A stretch of DNA of 64,000 bases, taken from positions 1 to 64,000 of the forward strand of contig NZ_CAMRAN010000003.1 of assembly GCF_947039875.1 (NCBI RefSeq). Direction: 5' to 3'. This document shows, piece after piece, positions 47,196-57,144 of the stretch. Each line of letters begins with the position of its first letter. The first letter of the stretch is position 1. The stretch is from an uncultured Photobacterium sp. (lineage in GTDB: Bacteria; Pseudomonadota; Gammaproteobacteria; Enterobacterales; Vibrionaceae). Under the pieces are notes generated by a model. That model ran no database searches, was not told the DNA's origin, and saw only the letters and a program-made list of their open reading frames with translations. The position numbers were made by a program, and so were the translations under genes.

Positions 47196-49609
47196 TGAAA
47201 AAAGATCTGCGCCAATTACATAAATTTGGTGGAAGTAGCCTTGCTGATGCTGATTGTTATCGCCGTGTCGTTGATATTTTACAATCGTACTCTAATAGCA
47301 CGGATTTAGTGGTGGTATCGGCGGCAGGAAAAACCACCAATCAATTGTTGTTATGGTTAGAACAATTAGTCACTGATGGCCGCTTAGCTCATGAAACTTT
47401 ACTCTCTATTCGAGTATTTCAGCAGCAATTGATCTGTGAGTTACTTGAGCCTCAAGACGCAGAGCCGCTACAACAGCAGTTATATGCGGAGCTGGCGTTA
47501 ATTGCTCAGTGGGGACAATCAACTATGACAGCTGAGGTGAAAAATGCGGTTTTAGGTCATGGTGAATTATGGTCTGCACGGTTATTAAGTGCCTTATTAA
47601 ACCAATGCCAATTAGCGGCGATAGATATTGATTCACGTTTATTTTTACGGGCCGATCATGCGGTGCAGCCTGAAGTGGATAAAGTTTTATCTGAACCATT
47701 ATTGGATCAATTATTAGCACAATATCAACAACAGCGATTAGTGATCACCGGTTTTATGGCCGCGAATCAGCACCAGCAAACGGTGTTACTTGGTCGTAAT
47801 GGGTCTGATTATTCTGCGACGATTATTGGTGCTTTAGCCAAGGTTGACCGAGTAACAATTTGGAGTGATGTCGCAGGTGTTTATAGTGCCGATCCTCGTA
47901 AAGTCACCAATGCTTGTCTATTGCCCTTATTACGATTAGATGAAGCCAATGAATTAGCTCGTCTTGCTGCGCCAGTTTTACATAGTCGAACACTCCAACC
48001 CGTCGCCCAAAGTAGTCTTGATTTAACCTTACGTTGTAGTCATCATCCTGAATCTGGATCAACGCGGGTTGAGCGGGTATTAGCATCAGGTCGTGGTGCT
48101 AAAATTATTTCATCACTCAATGATGTGTGTTTAATTGAGCTTGATGTGCCACAGGGAATGACAGTGGCACATATTCAACATGACGTGCAGTTATTATTAG
48201 ATCGAGCGCAATTACAGCCACTTGCTCAAACCATGGATAAAGGGAAGCGGCGCATTGTTTTGGCCTATACCCAAGAAATGGTAAATAGTGTGCTGAGGTT
48301 ATTGCAAGACAGCGGTGTTGCAGTTGAACTTCGATTGCGGGAAGGCTTTTCAATGGTTGCCGCCGTGGGTGCTGGAGTGTTGAATAATCCTAATCATTGC
48401 CATGGCTTCTATCAGCAACTTAAAGGATTACCCGTTGAATTTATGATGGAGGCGGAGTCTGGCTTAAGTTTAGTTGCAGTGCTCCGTGATATTGATACGG
48501 ATACGTTAGTCAGCGATATCCATCAAGCGTTATTTCAAGCACAAAAAAGTGTGGGTATTGTGTTGTGCGGTAAAGGCAATATTGGTAAACATTGGTTAGG
48601 GTTGTTTAGTCGTGAAAAATCAGCATTAGAGCTACGCCATGGGATGCGATTTAATTTAATTGGTATTGTTGGCCAACATCAATGTTGGATTAATAGTGCT
48701 GGAATTACGCCGCAAACAGCATTAGAACAGTTTCAAGATCAGGCAACAGGTTACCAATTACCACAATTATTATCTCAACTGGCAGCGGTTGATTACGATG
48801 ATGTGGTAATGGTGGATGTGACAGCAAGTCATCAGCTGGCAGCGTTATATCCCCGTATTGCAGCGAGTGGATTACACCTTATTTCTGCTAATAAAATTGC
48901 GGGTTCTGCGGCGACCATAGAGTATCAGGCGGTGATTGATGCTTTCGCTAAAAGTAGTCGTTATTGGTTGTACAATGCGACTGTTGGTGCAGGTTTACCC
49001 ATCAATCATACCGTGCGTGATCTTCGAGAAAGTGGTGATCGTATTTTAGCTATATCGGGTATTTTCTCAGGTACATTATCATGGTTGTTCCAACAGTTTG
49101 ATGGTAGTCTGCCGTTTTCTGAATTGCTTGAACAGGCATGGCAGCAGGGATTAACTGAACCGGACCCTCGCCACGATCTAGATGGCAGTGATGTGATGCG
49201 AAAATTGGTTATTTTAGCTCGTGAATCTGGGTTTGAGATTGAACCGCAGCAAGTGCAAGTAGAGTCATTAGTTCCACCGACTTTGCAGAATTTAAGCGTC
49301 GATAATTTTTTTGAACATGTCGCTGAGCTTGATTTATTATTAGCGGAAAAGCTAGCTCGTGCGGTTAGTGAAGAAAAAGTATTACGCTATGTGGCACGGT
49401 TAGATCGCCATGGTAAAGCGTATGTCGGACTAGAAGCGTTGCCTAATGAACATGCATTAGCAAATTTATTACCGTGTGATAATATTTTTGCGATTGAAAG
49501 TCAGTGGTATCGTGAGAATCCATTAGTGATTCGTGGCCCAGGGGCTGGACGTGATGTGACGGCAGGGGCGCTAATTTCTGATATCAATCGATTAGCGATG
49601 ATGTTGTAA
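47195..49609 (+). CDS. metL: Bifunctional aspartokinase II / homoserine dehydrogenase II
   Basis: MetL catalyses the first and third steps of the aspartate pathway to homoserine. The 804-residue protein has an N-terminal aspartokinase (KFGGSSLAD; LLGRNGSDYSATIIGALAKVD), a regulatory middle (about 290-450), and a C-terminal homoserine dehydrogenase (VGIVLCGKGNIGKHW; SANKIAGSA; GLTEPDPRHDLDGSDVMRKLVILAR). Second gene of a metBL operon, as in E. coli, controlled by the shared Met boxes. Ends at a large bidirectional terminator. Confidence 0.97.
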   Translation: MKKDLRQLHKFGGSSLADADCYRRVVDILQSYSNSTDLVVVSAAGKTTNQLLLWLEQLVTDGRLAHETLLSIRVFQQQLICELLEPQDAEPLQQQLYAELALIAQWGQSTMTAEVKNAVLGHGELWSARLLSALLNQCQLAAIDIDSRLFLRADHAVQPEVDKVLSEPLLDQLLAQYQQQRLVITGFMAANQHQQTVLLGRNGSDYSATIIGALAKVDRVTIWSDVAGVYSADPRKVTNACLLPLLRLDEANELARLAAPVLHSRTLQPVAQSSLDLTLRCSHHPESGSTRVERVLASGRGAKIISSLNDVCLIELDVPQGMTVAHIQHDVQLLLDRAQLQPLAQTMDKGKRRIVLAYTQEMVNSVLRLLQDSGVAVELRLREGFSMVAAVGAGVLNNPNHCHGFYQQLKGLPVEFMMEAESGLSLVAVLRDIDTDTLVSDIHQALFQAQKSVGIVLCGKGNIGKHWLGLFSREKSALELRHGMRFNLIGIVGQHQCWINSAGITPQTALEQFQDQATGYQLPQLLSQLAAVDYDDVVMVDVTASHQLAALYPRIAASGLHLISANKIAGSAATIEYQAVIDAFAKSSRYWLYNATVGAGLPINHTVRDLRESGDRILAISGIFSGTLSWLFQQFDGSLPFSELLEQAWQQGLTEPDPRHDLDGSDVMRKLVILARESGFEIEPQQVQVESLVPPTLQNLSVDNFFEHVAELDLLLAEKLARAVSEEKVLRYVARLDRHGKAYVGLEALPNEHALANLLPCDNIFAIESQWYRENPLVIRGPGAGRDVTAGALISDINRLAMML

Positions 49610-49630
49610 CATTACACGGTTAGTTGTAAT

Positions 49631-49665
49631 AAAAAGCCGCAGTTTAAACTGCGGCTTTATTTTTT
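49631..49665. terminator. Bidirectional terminator (metL / aphA)
   Basis: AAAGCCGCAGTTT and AAACTGCGGCTTT form a perfect 26-base palindrome between convergent genes, with T and A runs on the flanks. Confidence 0.93.
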
Positions 49666-49674
49666 GATATTGAT

Positions 49675-50241
49675 TTAGTTGATAGCAACTGCGCTATTTT
49701 CACTGTCTATATCTTTCAGTTCAGCTAATACTTCTTCAGCCCATAATATCCAAGCTTGGCGGTTATGAAGCCCGCGGCGTAAGGTTAAACGGTCGAGACG
49801 TTGTTGACGATCCATGTTTTTGTAATCGCTAAAATGAATTTGTTCTAGCTCTTGATAATGACCCATTAAAATGTGTGATTCATCAATTAAAGCTTCAAGT
49901 TGCTGCTGCATTGGTAATGAATTGTGAACACCGCAAATCAATAGTTTTGCAGAAAATTCATCGCGCGTGGTTGGATTACGTGCTGGCTCTTGGAACCACT
50001 CAAATAATGCCTGTCGGCCAAGATCGGTAATTGAATACACTTTACGATCAGGTTTGCCATCTTGAGGTTCAAGACGACAGGTTACTTGATCGTTCGTTGC
50101 CATTTTATTGAGTTCACGATACACCTGTTGGTGACTCGCTTTCCAAAAATAACCGATACTGTGTGAAAATTCTTTGGTTATATCGTAGCCAGTTGCTTCA
50201 CGAGTGCTGAGCACTGTTAAAATTACATGTGGTAGTGACAT
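49675..50241 (-). CDS. aphA: PadR-family quorum-sensing regulator AphA
   Basis: AphA is the low-cell-density master regulator of Vibrionaceae and activates tcpPH in V. cholerae. The 188-residue protein begins MSLPHVILTVLSTREATGYDITKEF, continues with IGYFWKASHQQVYRELNKM and EPQDGKPDRKVYSIT, and has a C-terminal helical domain ending QAWILWAEEVLAELK; all follow V. cholerae AphA closely. It is convergent with metL and divergent neither from ppc nor in its operon; ppc lies 400 bp upstream on the same strand. Confidence 0.95.
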   Translation of the reverse strand: MSLPHVILTVLSTREATGYDITKEFSHSIGYFWKASHQQVYRELNKMATNDQVTCRLEPQDGKPDRKVYSITDLGRQALFEWFQEPARNPTTRDEFSAKLLICGVHNSLPMQQQLEALIDESHILMGHYQELEQIHFSDYKNMDRQQRLDRLTLRRGLHNRQAWILWAEEVLAELKDIDSENSAVAIN

Positions 50242-50652
50242 CTCTTCTATCCGTTAAATATATAAAATAAAAAAACACAATAGGGCTTAGATTATGTAAC
50301 GCTTCAAATGACGTTTTTAATTTATAATCGTGCTATTGCACTGCCTAATTGCGGTCGCATAGAATATCATTAATTGGCTCAGTATCGATACTTCTAGTTC
50401 AATTATCTGTTACTGAGGCGTTTCAATTTATTATTTTGTGAATTATCGCTAAGTTAATTTAGCGCTAAAAAGGTAATAATTTGATTGAAATATATTCATC
50501 TTTTCTCATATTGATACTTTTCTATCTTAGTCTTTATAAGCAATATAATGCTGTGTCAAAATTGAGACTTAGCCATAATTTTTAACAATATTATAAATAA
50601 CAGTTAAAAAAAAAGGCTATCCAAAGATAGCCTTGTTAGTGTTATTAGTCGA
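50242..50652. other. aphA upstream region, downstream of ppc
   Basis: This roughly 400-bp region lies between the ppc terminator and aphA and must contain the aphA promoter, usually a target of LuxR/HapR-type and small-RNA control. I found a perfect 12-bp palindrome AGTATCGATACT (50381-50392) nested with CTCAGTA / TACTGAG (50378-50384 and 50411-50417). A standard HapR/LuxR consensus was not recognised. No ORF. Confidence 0.6.
50606..50634 (-). terminator. Rho-independent terminator after ppc
   Basis: AAGGCTATC / GATAGCCTT with a four-base loop is followed by nine U on the minus strand. Confidence 0.95.
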
Positions 50653-53283
50653 TCAACCTGTATTACGCATACCAGTTGCAATACCTGCAATGGTGACCAT
50701 TAATGCTTCTTCAAGCTCTGTTGGTAACTCTTCCTGCTGACGAGTACGGTAAAGTAATTCAGCTTGCAGCATATTAAGTGGTTTGACATAAATATTACGC
50801 AGGCGAATAGATTCTGCACCCCATGGGTCTTGCTGCATCAAATGGTCATTATTTTCAACGGTTAAGACTGTTTTAATGTCTTGCTGTAATTGTGAGCGTA
50901 ATTGTTTACCTAGTGGCCATAATGCTTTATCGGTTAAGCGTTGATCATAGTATTCAGCAATACCAAGGTTAGTTTTACTGTATACCATTTCTAGCATACC
51001 TAACCGGGTTGAGAAAAACGGCCATTCGCGACACATTTCTTCTAGTTGTGCGGTATCACCATTATCAATTGAATGTTGAATCGCTTCACCCGCGCCTAAC
51101 CATGCTGGTAATAAGAGGCGGTTCTGACTCCAAGCAAAAATCCATGGAATAGCACGTAAACTCTCAACGCCACCATTAGGATTACGTTTTGCAGGGCGAG
51201 AGCCCAGCGGTAACTTACCCAGTTCAGATTCTGGCGTTGCAGCGCGGAAATAAGGAATAAACTCCGGCGTGTTACGGACTATATTACGGTACGCGTCACA
51301 TGAAACATGAGAAAGTTGGTCCATGATCTGACGCCATTCTTGTTTCGGTGCTGGTGGCGGCAGTAAGTTAGCTTCTAACGTTGCGCTCGCGTAAAGGCTG
51401 AGGCTGTTAATTGCCACTTCAGGTAAACCGAGCTTAAAGCGAATCATCTCACCTTGTTCGGTGACGCGTAAACCACCTTTTAGGCTGCGTGGTGGTTGAG
51501 ATAATAATGCCGCATGTGCTGGTGCGCCGCCACGACCAATACTACCGCCACGGCCGTGGAATAAGGTGATTTCAACTTCTGCTTTTTCACAGACATCAAC
51601 CAGTTTTTCCATCGCACTGTATTGTGCCCAACCCGCAGACATGACCCCAGCATCTTTGGCTGAATCAGAATAGCCAATCATTACCATTTGATGGTTTTGA
51701 ATAAAGCCACGGTACCAGTCAATGTTAAGCAGTTGCTCAATAACATCAGCACCATTATTTAAGTCTTCAAGTGTTTCAAATAATGGACACACATCCATGC
51801 GGAACGGGCAACCTGCTTCTTGCAGTAATAAGTGGACGGCTAATACATCAGAGGCAGTACGTGCCATTGAGATCACATAAGCACCTAATGCTTCACGTGG
51901 TTGTTCTGCAATTGCTTTACAGGTTTCGAGTACTTCTTGAACGTCAGCTGATGGTTCCCACTTTCGTGGTAGTAATGGTCGTTTAGACGATAATTCACGG
52001 ACTAAGAATGCGATCTTATCTTGTTCACACCATTGACTGTAATCACCTAAACCAAGATGACGCGTTAGCTCTGAAATAACATTTTCGTGGCGAGTACTTT
52101 CTTGACGAATATCCAGTTTAACCAGATGCACACCAAAACATTTGATACGACGTAATGAATCAAGCAGTAAGCCGTCAGCAATGATCGCCATACCACATTG
52201 ATGTAATGACTGGTAACACGCAAACAGTGGATCCCATAGCTCAGCAACATCATTAATAATGTGCTTAGAAAGGGGAGCGATACCGTTGATTTGAGCTTCT
52301 AAACTATCACGTGTAATAATTAATTTAGTACGTAATTGTTTTAAAATTGCGCGGTAAGGTTCATGTGCTTCACCTGCGAGCTCTCGCACCTCAGCATTAC
52401 ATTGAATCATTGATAATTCATTGATCAATTCTTGCACGTCACCAAGATAAAGTTCAGCGGCTTTCCAACGAGAAAGACGTAAAACTTCATGGGTAACATT
52501 AGAGGTCACAAATGGGTTGCCATCGCGATCTCCGCCCATCCATGATGAGAAGGTAACCGGTGCAGCATCTAGCGGTAACTTCTGATCTAAATGTTGTTGT
52601 AGTTTTTCATCAAATAGACGTAAAAATTCTGGCACTGCTTGCCACAATGAATTTTCAACCACGGCATAGCCCCATTTAGCTTCGTCAATTGGGGTTGGGC
52701 GTTGCTGGCGAATAACATCTGAGTACCACGCTTGGGCAATCAGTTGCTCTAATCGTTGTTCAACACGAGCACGTTCAGCGGTTGATAATTCGCTTAATTC
52801 TAATTGCGATAAACATTTATTAATCTGTACCAATTTATGGATCATGGTACGACGTGCAATTTCTGTTGGGTGCGCTGTGAGCACTAAATTAATATTTAAT
52901 TCATTTATTGCAGTTAAAGAATCAGCAGGATTAACCTCATTCTCAACTAATTTAGTAAATAACTCATCAAGTGCATCTGGGCTGCATAATGTTGTTTCAC
53001 ATTGACGTGAAATTGTATGGTATTGCTCTGCAATATTGGTGAGATTAAGGAATTGACTAAAAGCTCGAGCTACAGGAAGTAATTGATCATCGGGTAGATT
53101 TTGTAATTCAGCAATCAGTTTCTCGCTATCATCTTGATTACCTGTACCTGCTGATTTAGAAAGTTTGCGGATAGTTTCTACTTTTTCTAATAGTTCATCA
53201 CCGCAGGCTGTTTTGATCGTATTACCCAGTAAATGGCCAAGCATACTGACATTACTTGTTAACGCGCTGTATTTCTCGTTCAT
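50653..53283 (-). CDS. ppc: Phosphoenolpyruvate carboxylase
   Basis: Ppc carboxylates phosphoenolpyruvate to oxaloacetate, refilling the TCA cycle. The product of about 876 residues contains [13 protein letters not shown] (catalytic His), [35 protein letters not shown], the glycine loop [15 protein letters not shown], and ends in MRNTG, the conserved C-terminus. The frame opens at 53334, but [16 protein letters not shown] at 53283 matches E. coli MNEQYSALRSNVSMLG. Divergent from the arg operon; in E. coli and V. cholerae argE sits between them, here it does not. Confidence 0.97.
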   Translation of the reverse strand: MNEKYSALTSNVSMLGHLLGNTIKTACGDELLEKVETIRKLSKSAGTGNQDDSEKLIAELQNLPDDQLLPVARAFSQFLNLTNIAEQYHTISRQCETTLCSPDALDELFTKLVENEVNPADSLTAINELNINLVLTAHPTEIARRTMIHKLVQINKCLSQLELSELSTAERARVEQRLEQLIAQAWYSDVIRQQRPTPIDEAKWGYAVVENSLWQAVPEFLRLFDEKLQQHLDQKLPLDAAPVTFSSWMGGDRDGNPFVTSNVTHEVLRLSRWKAAELYLGDVQELINELSMIQCNAEVRELAGEAHEPYRAILKQLRTKLIITRDSLEAQINGIAPLSKHIINDVAELWDPLFACYQSLHQCGMAIIADGLLLDSLRRIKCFGVHLVKLDIRQESTRHENVISELTRHLGLGDYSQWCEQDKIAFLVRELSSKRPLLPRKWEPSADVQEVLETCKAIAEQPREALGAYVISMARTASDVLAVHLLLQEAGCPFRMDVCPLFETLEDLNNGADVIEQLLNIDWYRGFIQNHQMVMIGYSDSAKDAGVMSAGWAQYSAMEKLVDVCEKAEVEITLFHGRGGSIGRGGAPAHAALLSQPPRSLKGGLRVTEQGEMIRFKLGLPEVAINSLSLYASATLEANLLPPPAPKQEWRQIMDQLSHVSCDAYRNIVRNTPEFIPYFRAATPESELGKLPLGSRPAKRNPNGGVESLRAIPWIFAWSQNRLLLPAWLGAGEAIQHSIDNGDTAQLEEMCREWPFFSTRLGMLEMVYSKTNLGIAEYYDQRLTDKALWPLGKQLRSQLQQDIKTVLTVENNDHLMQQDPWGAESIRLRNIYVKPLNMLQAELLYRTRQQEELPTELEEALMVTIAGIATGMRNTG

Positions 53284-53591
53284 ATCGTATCCATTCCGTA
53301 ATTTTGTTACATCCAATTTAACCCTATACCCCACAATCTAGCCGTGAAGTTAGTGACAGGTCAACAGAGATTGTATTTATCGCTAATAAAAACGAGTGAT
53401 ATTGATTTTGGTCATAATTTTGATTGAATATTGTAATTTTGTTTCATTCCTGCCTACGTTCGTCCACATTTTTGTTCCTTATTAAGGAGGTAGGGCAAAA
53501 AAGTGCCATTAAATAAATTATTTCTGTTATGGTTTGATGTCGTAAAAGTTAATTAAAAGATAATAAAATATATTTTTCTATTGTTATGCTA

Positions 53592-53641
53592 TTGACAGTG
53601 TGCAACTTAACCAGTAAACATATTAATTCAAATTTATGAAT
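53592..53641 (+). promoter_or_regulatory. Candidate arg operon promoter with ARG-box-like half-sites
   Basis: A consensus -35 TTGACA (53592-53597) is followed after 17 bases by TAAACA as a weak -10. The palindrome ATTCA-AATTTA-TGAAT (53626-53641) overlaps the expected start site. Its half-sites and six-base spacing fit the inner halves of two adjacent ArgR boxes, but the outer halves are poor. Confidence 0.5.
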
Positions 53642-53665
53642 AAATGGCGTTGGCTGTTTATTTAT

Positions 53666-53700
53666 CCTTGAGCAAAGGAACGCTCAGGGTTTATTGTTCT
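53666..53700 (+). terminator. Terminator-like hairpin in the argC leader
   Basis: CCTTGAGC (53666-53673) pairs with GCTCAGGG (53682-53689) through one wobble pair, with an eight-base loop and the tail TTTATTGTT. It lies between the candidate promoter and the leader ORF, so it could attenuate the arg transcript. The tail is imperfect. Confidence 0.55.
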
Positions 53701-53718
53701 ATGCAGGAAGTTACTATC

Positions 53719-53766
53719 ATGAATCAAATCTATACATCTGCCTTCATCCCCCTTCGACGACGCTAA
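53719..53766 (+). CDS. Putative arginine leader peptide MNQIYTSAFIPLRRR
   Basis: This 15-codon ORF is too short for routine gene calling. AGGAAG lies eight bases before the ATG, a better binding site than that of argC. The last three codons are CGA CGA CGC, all arginine, followed directly by TAA; CGA is a slowly read codon. It lies 147 bases upstream of argC in the same direction. Tandem codons for the end product before the first biosynthetic gene are the hallmark of leader peptides in attenuation (known for his, trp, leu, ilv, phe). For arginine I know of no such bacterial leader, so the function is inferred. A later frame at ATG 53701 reads into the same ORF and is less likely. Confidence 0.55.
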   Translation: MNQIYTSAFIPLRRR

Positions 53767-53913
53767 GTCTTTTGCCTTAGGTGCTTTTACGTGCCTTTTC
53801 TGTGCTGTTTACAGCGCTCCTCCGTTAGCCGTTATGACAATCATCACTACTTATGCCATAGCTCCAATTATTTGATTACGGCTCGATAACACTACAATGA
53901 TATGGAATTCGCA

Positions 53914-54927
53914 ATGTTAAACACGGTTATTATTGGCGCCAGTGGCTATACCGGCGCAGAACTGGCAAAAATAGTGAGTCGTCATCCGCAGTTAATGCTT
54001 TGCAGTTTGTATGTTTCAGCCACCAGTGTTGATGCAGGAAAGCCATTGAGCGCGCTGCATGGCCAATTACACGGTATGGTTGATCTACCGTTGCAACCGC
54101 TAACAGATATTAAAGCAGCGGCAACAAACATTGATATTGTGTTATTAGCAACAGCCCATGAAGTAAGCCATGATATTGCGGCTGAATGTCTAAATATGGG
54201 GTGTCAGGTGTTTGACTTGTCAGGTGCTTTTAGAGTGAAAGCGGATGGTTTTTATGAACAATATTATGGTTTTGAGCACCAATATGAGGCATTGCTAGAC
54301 AGTGCTGTTTATGGGTTAGCAGAATGGAATCACGATCAAATTCGCCAAGCGCAGTTGATTGCTGTTCCTGGGTGCTATCCTACCGCATCTCAATTAGCGT
54401 TAAAACCATTGCTCGTTGCAGGTCTGCTTGATTGCGATCAATGGCCGGTGATTAATGCCGTCAGTGGTGTTTCAGGTGCGGGTCGTAAAGCAAGCATGAC
54501 CAATAGTTTTTGTGAGGTGAGTTTACAAGCATATGGTTTGTTTACTCATCGTCATCAACCTGAAATTGCCCATCATCTTAATTGCGATATTATTTTTACG
54601 CCTCATCTCGGGAATTTTAAACGCGGAATTTTAGCCACTATTACCGCGAAGCTAGCGCCTGGCGTAACTGCTGAAGACGTGACTGTAGCAATGGAGTCTG
54701 CTTATCTAAATACGACGGATCAACATGCGGTACGGCTACTTAACAATAATACCGCTAAGCTGGATGATGTTGTTGGTAGCTGTTTTTGTGATATCGGCTG
54801 GCAGGTTCAAGGTGAACATATTATTTTAACCGCCGCGATTGATAATTTATTGAAAGGGGCTTCATCACAAGCAGTTCAATGCATAAATATTCGTAATGGT
54901 TTTCCTCAATTAACCGCATTGGTGTAG
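53914..54927 (+). CDS. argC: N-acetyl-gamma-glutamyl-phosphate reductase
   Basis: ArgC reduces N-acetylglutamyl phosphate to the semialdehyde, the third step of arginine synthesis. The 337-residue product begins [21 protein letters not shown], has the catalytic cysteine in [13 protein letters not shown], and the HRHQPEI and GNFKRGI motifs. ATG 53914 is chosen over 53902 because it matches E. coli MLNTLIVGASGYAGAEL and has GGA at good spacing. First gene of argCBGH. Confidence 0.96.
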   Translation: MLNTVIIGASGYTGAELAKIVSRHPQLMLCSLYVSATSVDAGKPLSALHGQLHGMVDLPLQPLTDIKAAATNIDIVLLATAHEVSHDIAAECLNMGCQVFDLSGAFRVKADGFYEQYYGFEHQYEALLDSAVYGLAEWNHDQIRQAQLIAVPGCYPTASQLALKPLLVAGLLDCDQWPVINAVSGVSGAGRKASMTNSFCEVSLQAYGLFTHRHQPEIAHHLNCDIIFTPHLGNFKRGILATITAKLAPGVTAEDVTVAMESAYLNTTDQHAVRLLNNNTAKLDDVVGSCFCDIGWQVQGEHIILTAAIDNLLKGASSQAVQCINIRNGFPQLTALV

Positions 54928-54937
54928 GAGTAACACA

Positions 54938-55732
54938 ATGAATCAAGTTCCTTTAGTGATTAAACTCGGTGGTGCTGCATTGGAATGTAATGTCACCTTA
55001 GAACGATTATTTTCAACCATAAATACTTATCAATCACGTTCACAACGCCCGATTTTATTTGTTCATGGCGGTGGCTATCTTGTTGATGACCTGATGAAAA
55101 AATTGCAATTGCCGACAGTTAAAAAGCAAGGGTTACGGGTTACTCCTAGTGATCAAATTGGCTTGATTACCGGTGCGTTAGCTGGCACGGCCAATAAAAT
55201 GCTGCAAGGGCAAGCAGTTAAAGCTGGCGTGGCAGCTGTAGGATTAAGTTTAGCTGATGGCGGTTTATGTACTGTTAGTCAATTAGATCCAGATCTTGGT
55301 GCTGTCGGTCATGCTGAACCCAATAATAGCGCTTTAGTGGGTCAAATTATGCAGCTAGGTTTTGTACCAATCATTAGCTCTATTGGACTTAATGGTCAGG
55401 GTGAAATGATGAATGTTAATGCTGATCAAGCTGCGGTTGCCGTTGCTGCGGCTGTTGGTGGAGAGTTGGTATTACTGTCTGATGTGACGGGCGTACTTGA
55501 TGGTAAAGGTAATTTAATTAAACAGTTAACTGAATTTGAGGCGGAAGCGTTAATTGCTCAAGCGGTGATTACCGACGGTATGATTGTGAAAGTGCGTGCG
55601 GCATTTACAGCGGCTAAAGCCTTAGGGCGCTCGATTGAAGTGGCCAGTTGGCGTTATCCCGATAAGCTTAATGCTTTATTAGCAGGTGAGAGTATCGGGA
55701 CTCGATTTACGTTGCCATCAATGGGTGATTAG
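54938..55732 (+). CDS. argB: Acetylglutamate kinase
   Basis: ArgB phosphorylates N-acetylglutamate. The 264-residue amino-acid kinase family protein has [24 protein letters not shown], the [29 protein letters not shown] block and a C-terminal KVRAAF. It lacks the N-terminal helix of arginine-sensitive hexameric forms, so it is likely the E. coli-type dimer, not feedback-regulated. Starts 10 bp after argC with GGAG upstream. Confidence 0.96.
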   Translation: MNQVPLVIKLGGAALECNVTLERLFSTINTYQSRSQRPILFVHGGGYLVDDLMKKLQLPTVKKQGLRVTPSDQIGLITGALAGTANKMLQGQAVKAGVAAVGLSLADGGLCTVSQLDPDLGAVGHAEPNNSALVGQIMQLGFVPIISSIGLNGQGEMMNVNADQAAVAVAAAVGGELVLLSDVTGVLDGKGNLIKQLTEFEAEALIAQAVITDGMIVKVRAAFTAAKALGRSIEVASWRYPDKLNALLAGESIGTRFTLPSMGD

Positions 55733-55835
55733 CCTGTATTGATGACAGTTCATTGATGTATTACGACGAATTAATATTTTTGAAAATAGTGCCTGAACGG
55801 GATGACCGCGACAAGGCTGAAAAGGAGAGCAGCAG

Positions 55836-57041
55836 ATGAGCAAGATTAACAAAGTGGTATTGGCCTATTCAGGTGGTTTAGATACTTCAGCCATTATTCC
55901 ATGGCTAAAAGAGAACTATGACTGTGAAGTGGTCGCGTTTGTGGCAGATGTCGGTCAAGGTGAAGAAGAGTTGGTTGGCATTGAAGCCAAAGCACTCGCC
56001 TCTGGTGCATCTGCATGTTACATCGCTGATTTAAAAGAAGAGATGGTCAAAGATTATATTTACCCATCCCTTAAAACGGGAGCAACTTACGAAGGTAAAT
56101 ATTTACTGGGCACTTCAATGGCGCGTCCCATTATTGCTAAAGCGCAAGTGGAGTGTGCATTAGAAGTTGGTGCTGATGCGTTATGTCATGGTTGTACAGG
56201 TAAAGGAAATGATCAGGTGCGTTTTGAAGGGGCATTTGCGGCTCTTGCGCCACAATTGACAGTGATTGCACCATGGCGTGAATGGAATTTACGTAGCCGT
56301 GAAGCACTGCTTGATTATTTGGCTGAGCGTAATATTCCTTGTACTGCATCGTTAGAAAAAATTTATTCACGTGATGCTAATGCATGGCACGTTTCAACTG
56401 AAGGCGGTGTACTTGAAAATACGTGGAATGCACCTAATGAGTTATGTTGGGTGTGGACTAAAGATCCACAACAGGCGCCTGATATCGCTGAAACGGTGTC
56501 TGTTTTAGTTGAAAAAGGTGAAGTGGTTGCGGTTGATGGTGAGCCGATGACGCCTTATAACGCGCTTAATTATCTCAATAGCAAAGGTGCCAAGCACGGA
56601 ATTGGACGGATTGATATTGTTGAGAACCGTCTTGTAGGAATCAAATCTCGTGGTTGCTATGAAACCCCAGGTGGCACCATCATGATGGAAGCATTGCGTG
56701 CTGTTGAGCAATTAGTGCTAGATAAAGAGTCGTTTGAGTTCCGTCAAACCATTGGTCTTAAAGCATCGCACCTTATTTATGATGGCCGCTGGTTTACGCC
56801 ATTGTGCCAATCGTTGTTAGCCGCGGCTGATACGTTGGCACAAGATGTAACGGGTGAAGTCGTGATTCAACTATATAAAGGCCAAGCCACCGTTATTCAA
56901 AAGCGTTCAGGCAATAGTTTGTACTCGGAAGAGTTTGCTACGTTTGGTGAAGATGATGTTTATGATCATAGTCATGCTGGCGGTTTTATTCGTTTGTATT
57001 CTTTGGCAAGCCGTATTCGTGCGCTTAATAGTCAAAAATAA
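55836..57041 (+). CDS. argG: Argininosuccinate synthase
   Basis: ArgG joins citrulline and aspartate using ATP. The 401-residue protein has the ATP-binding P-loop [31 protein letters not shown] and [12 protein letters not shown], the standard type I enzyme. A 103-bp gap after argB contains GGAGAGC before the ATG; transcription probably continues from argC. Place in the operon (argCBGH) is as in Vibrio; argF is not in the cluster. Confidence 0.97.
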   Translation: MSKINKVVLAYSGGLDTSAIIPWLKENYDCEVVAFVADVGQGEEELVGIEAKALASGASACYIADLKEEMVKDYIYPSLKTGATYEGKYLLGTSMARPIIAKAQVECALEVGADALCHGCTGKGNDQVRFEGAFAALAPQLTVIAPWREWNLRSREALLDYLAERNIPCTASLEKIYSRDANAWHVSTEGGVLENTWNAPNELCWVWTKDPQQAPDIAETVSVLVEKGEVVAVDGEPMTPYNALNYLNSKGAKHGIGRIDIVENRLVGIKSRGCYETPGGTIMMEALRAVEQLVLDKESFEFRQTIGLKASHLIYDGRWFTPLCQSLLAAADTLAQDVTGEVVIQLYKGQATVIQKRSGNSLYSEEFATFGEDDVYDHSHAGGFIRLYSLASRIRALNSQK

Positions 57042-57144
57042 ATAATCCAATCAATATTGTTGCTTGCGCTGTAATGATGACGCTATTCATTGCAACGTAA
57101 GCTTCTCAATATGACTTCGCTTAGACAGTAACAGGAGATTTAGC

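Larger units (their letters stand above)
53284..53913. other. ppc / argC intergenic region (630 bp)
   Basis: The region carries, from argC's side, a -35 TTGACA (53592-53597), half-sites ATTCA / TGAAT (53626-53641), a terminator-like hairpin (53666-53700) and the 15-codon leader ORF (53719-53766), each listed. The ppc-proximal 300 bp are AT-rich without a feature; an AAGGAGG at 53484-53490 precedes only an implausible 17-codon GTG frame. No trace of argE on either strand. Confidence 0.7.

Noticed and set aside
53484-53552. AAGGAGG followed by a 17-codon GTG frame in the ppc upstream region
   Set aside because: The spacing to GTG is about 12 bases, too long, and the frame has no character of a leader peptide.
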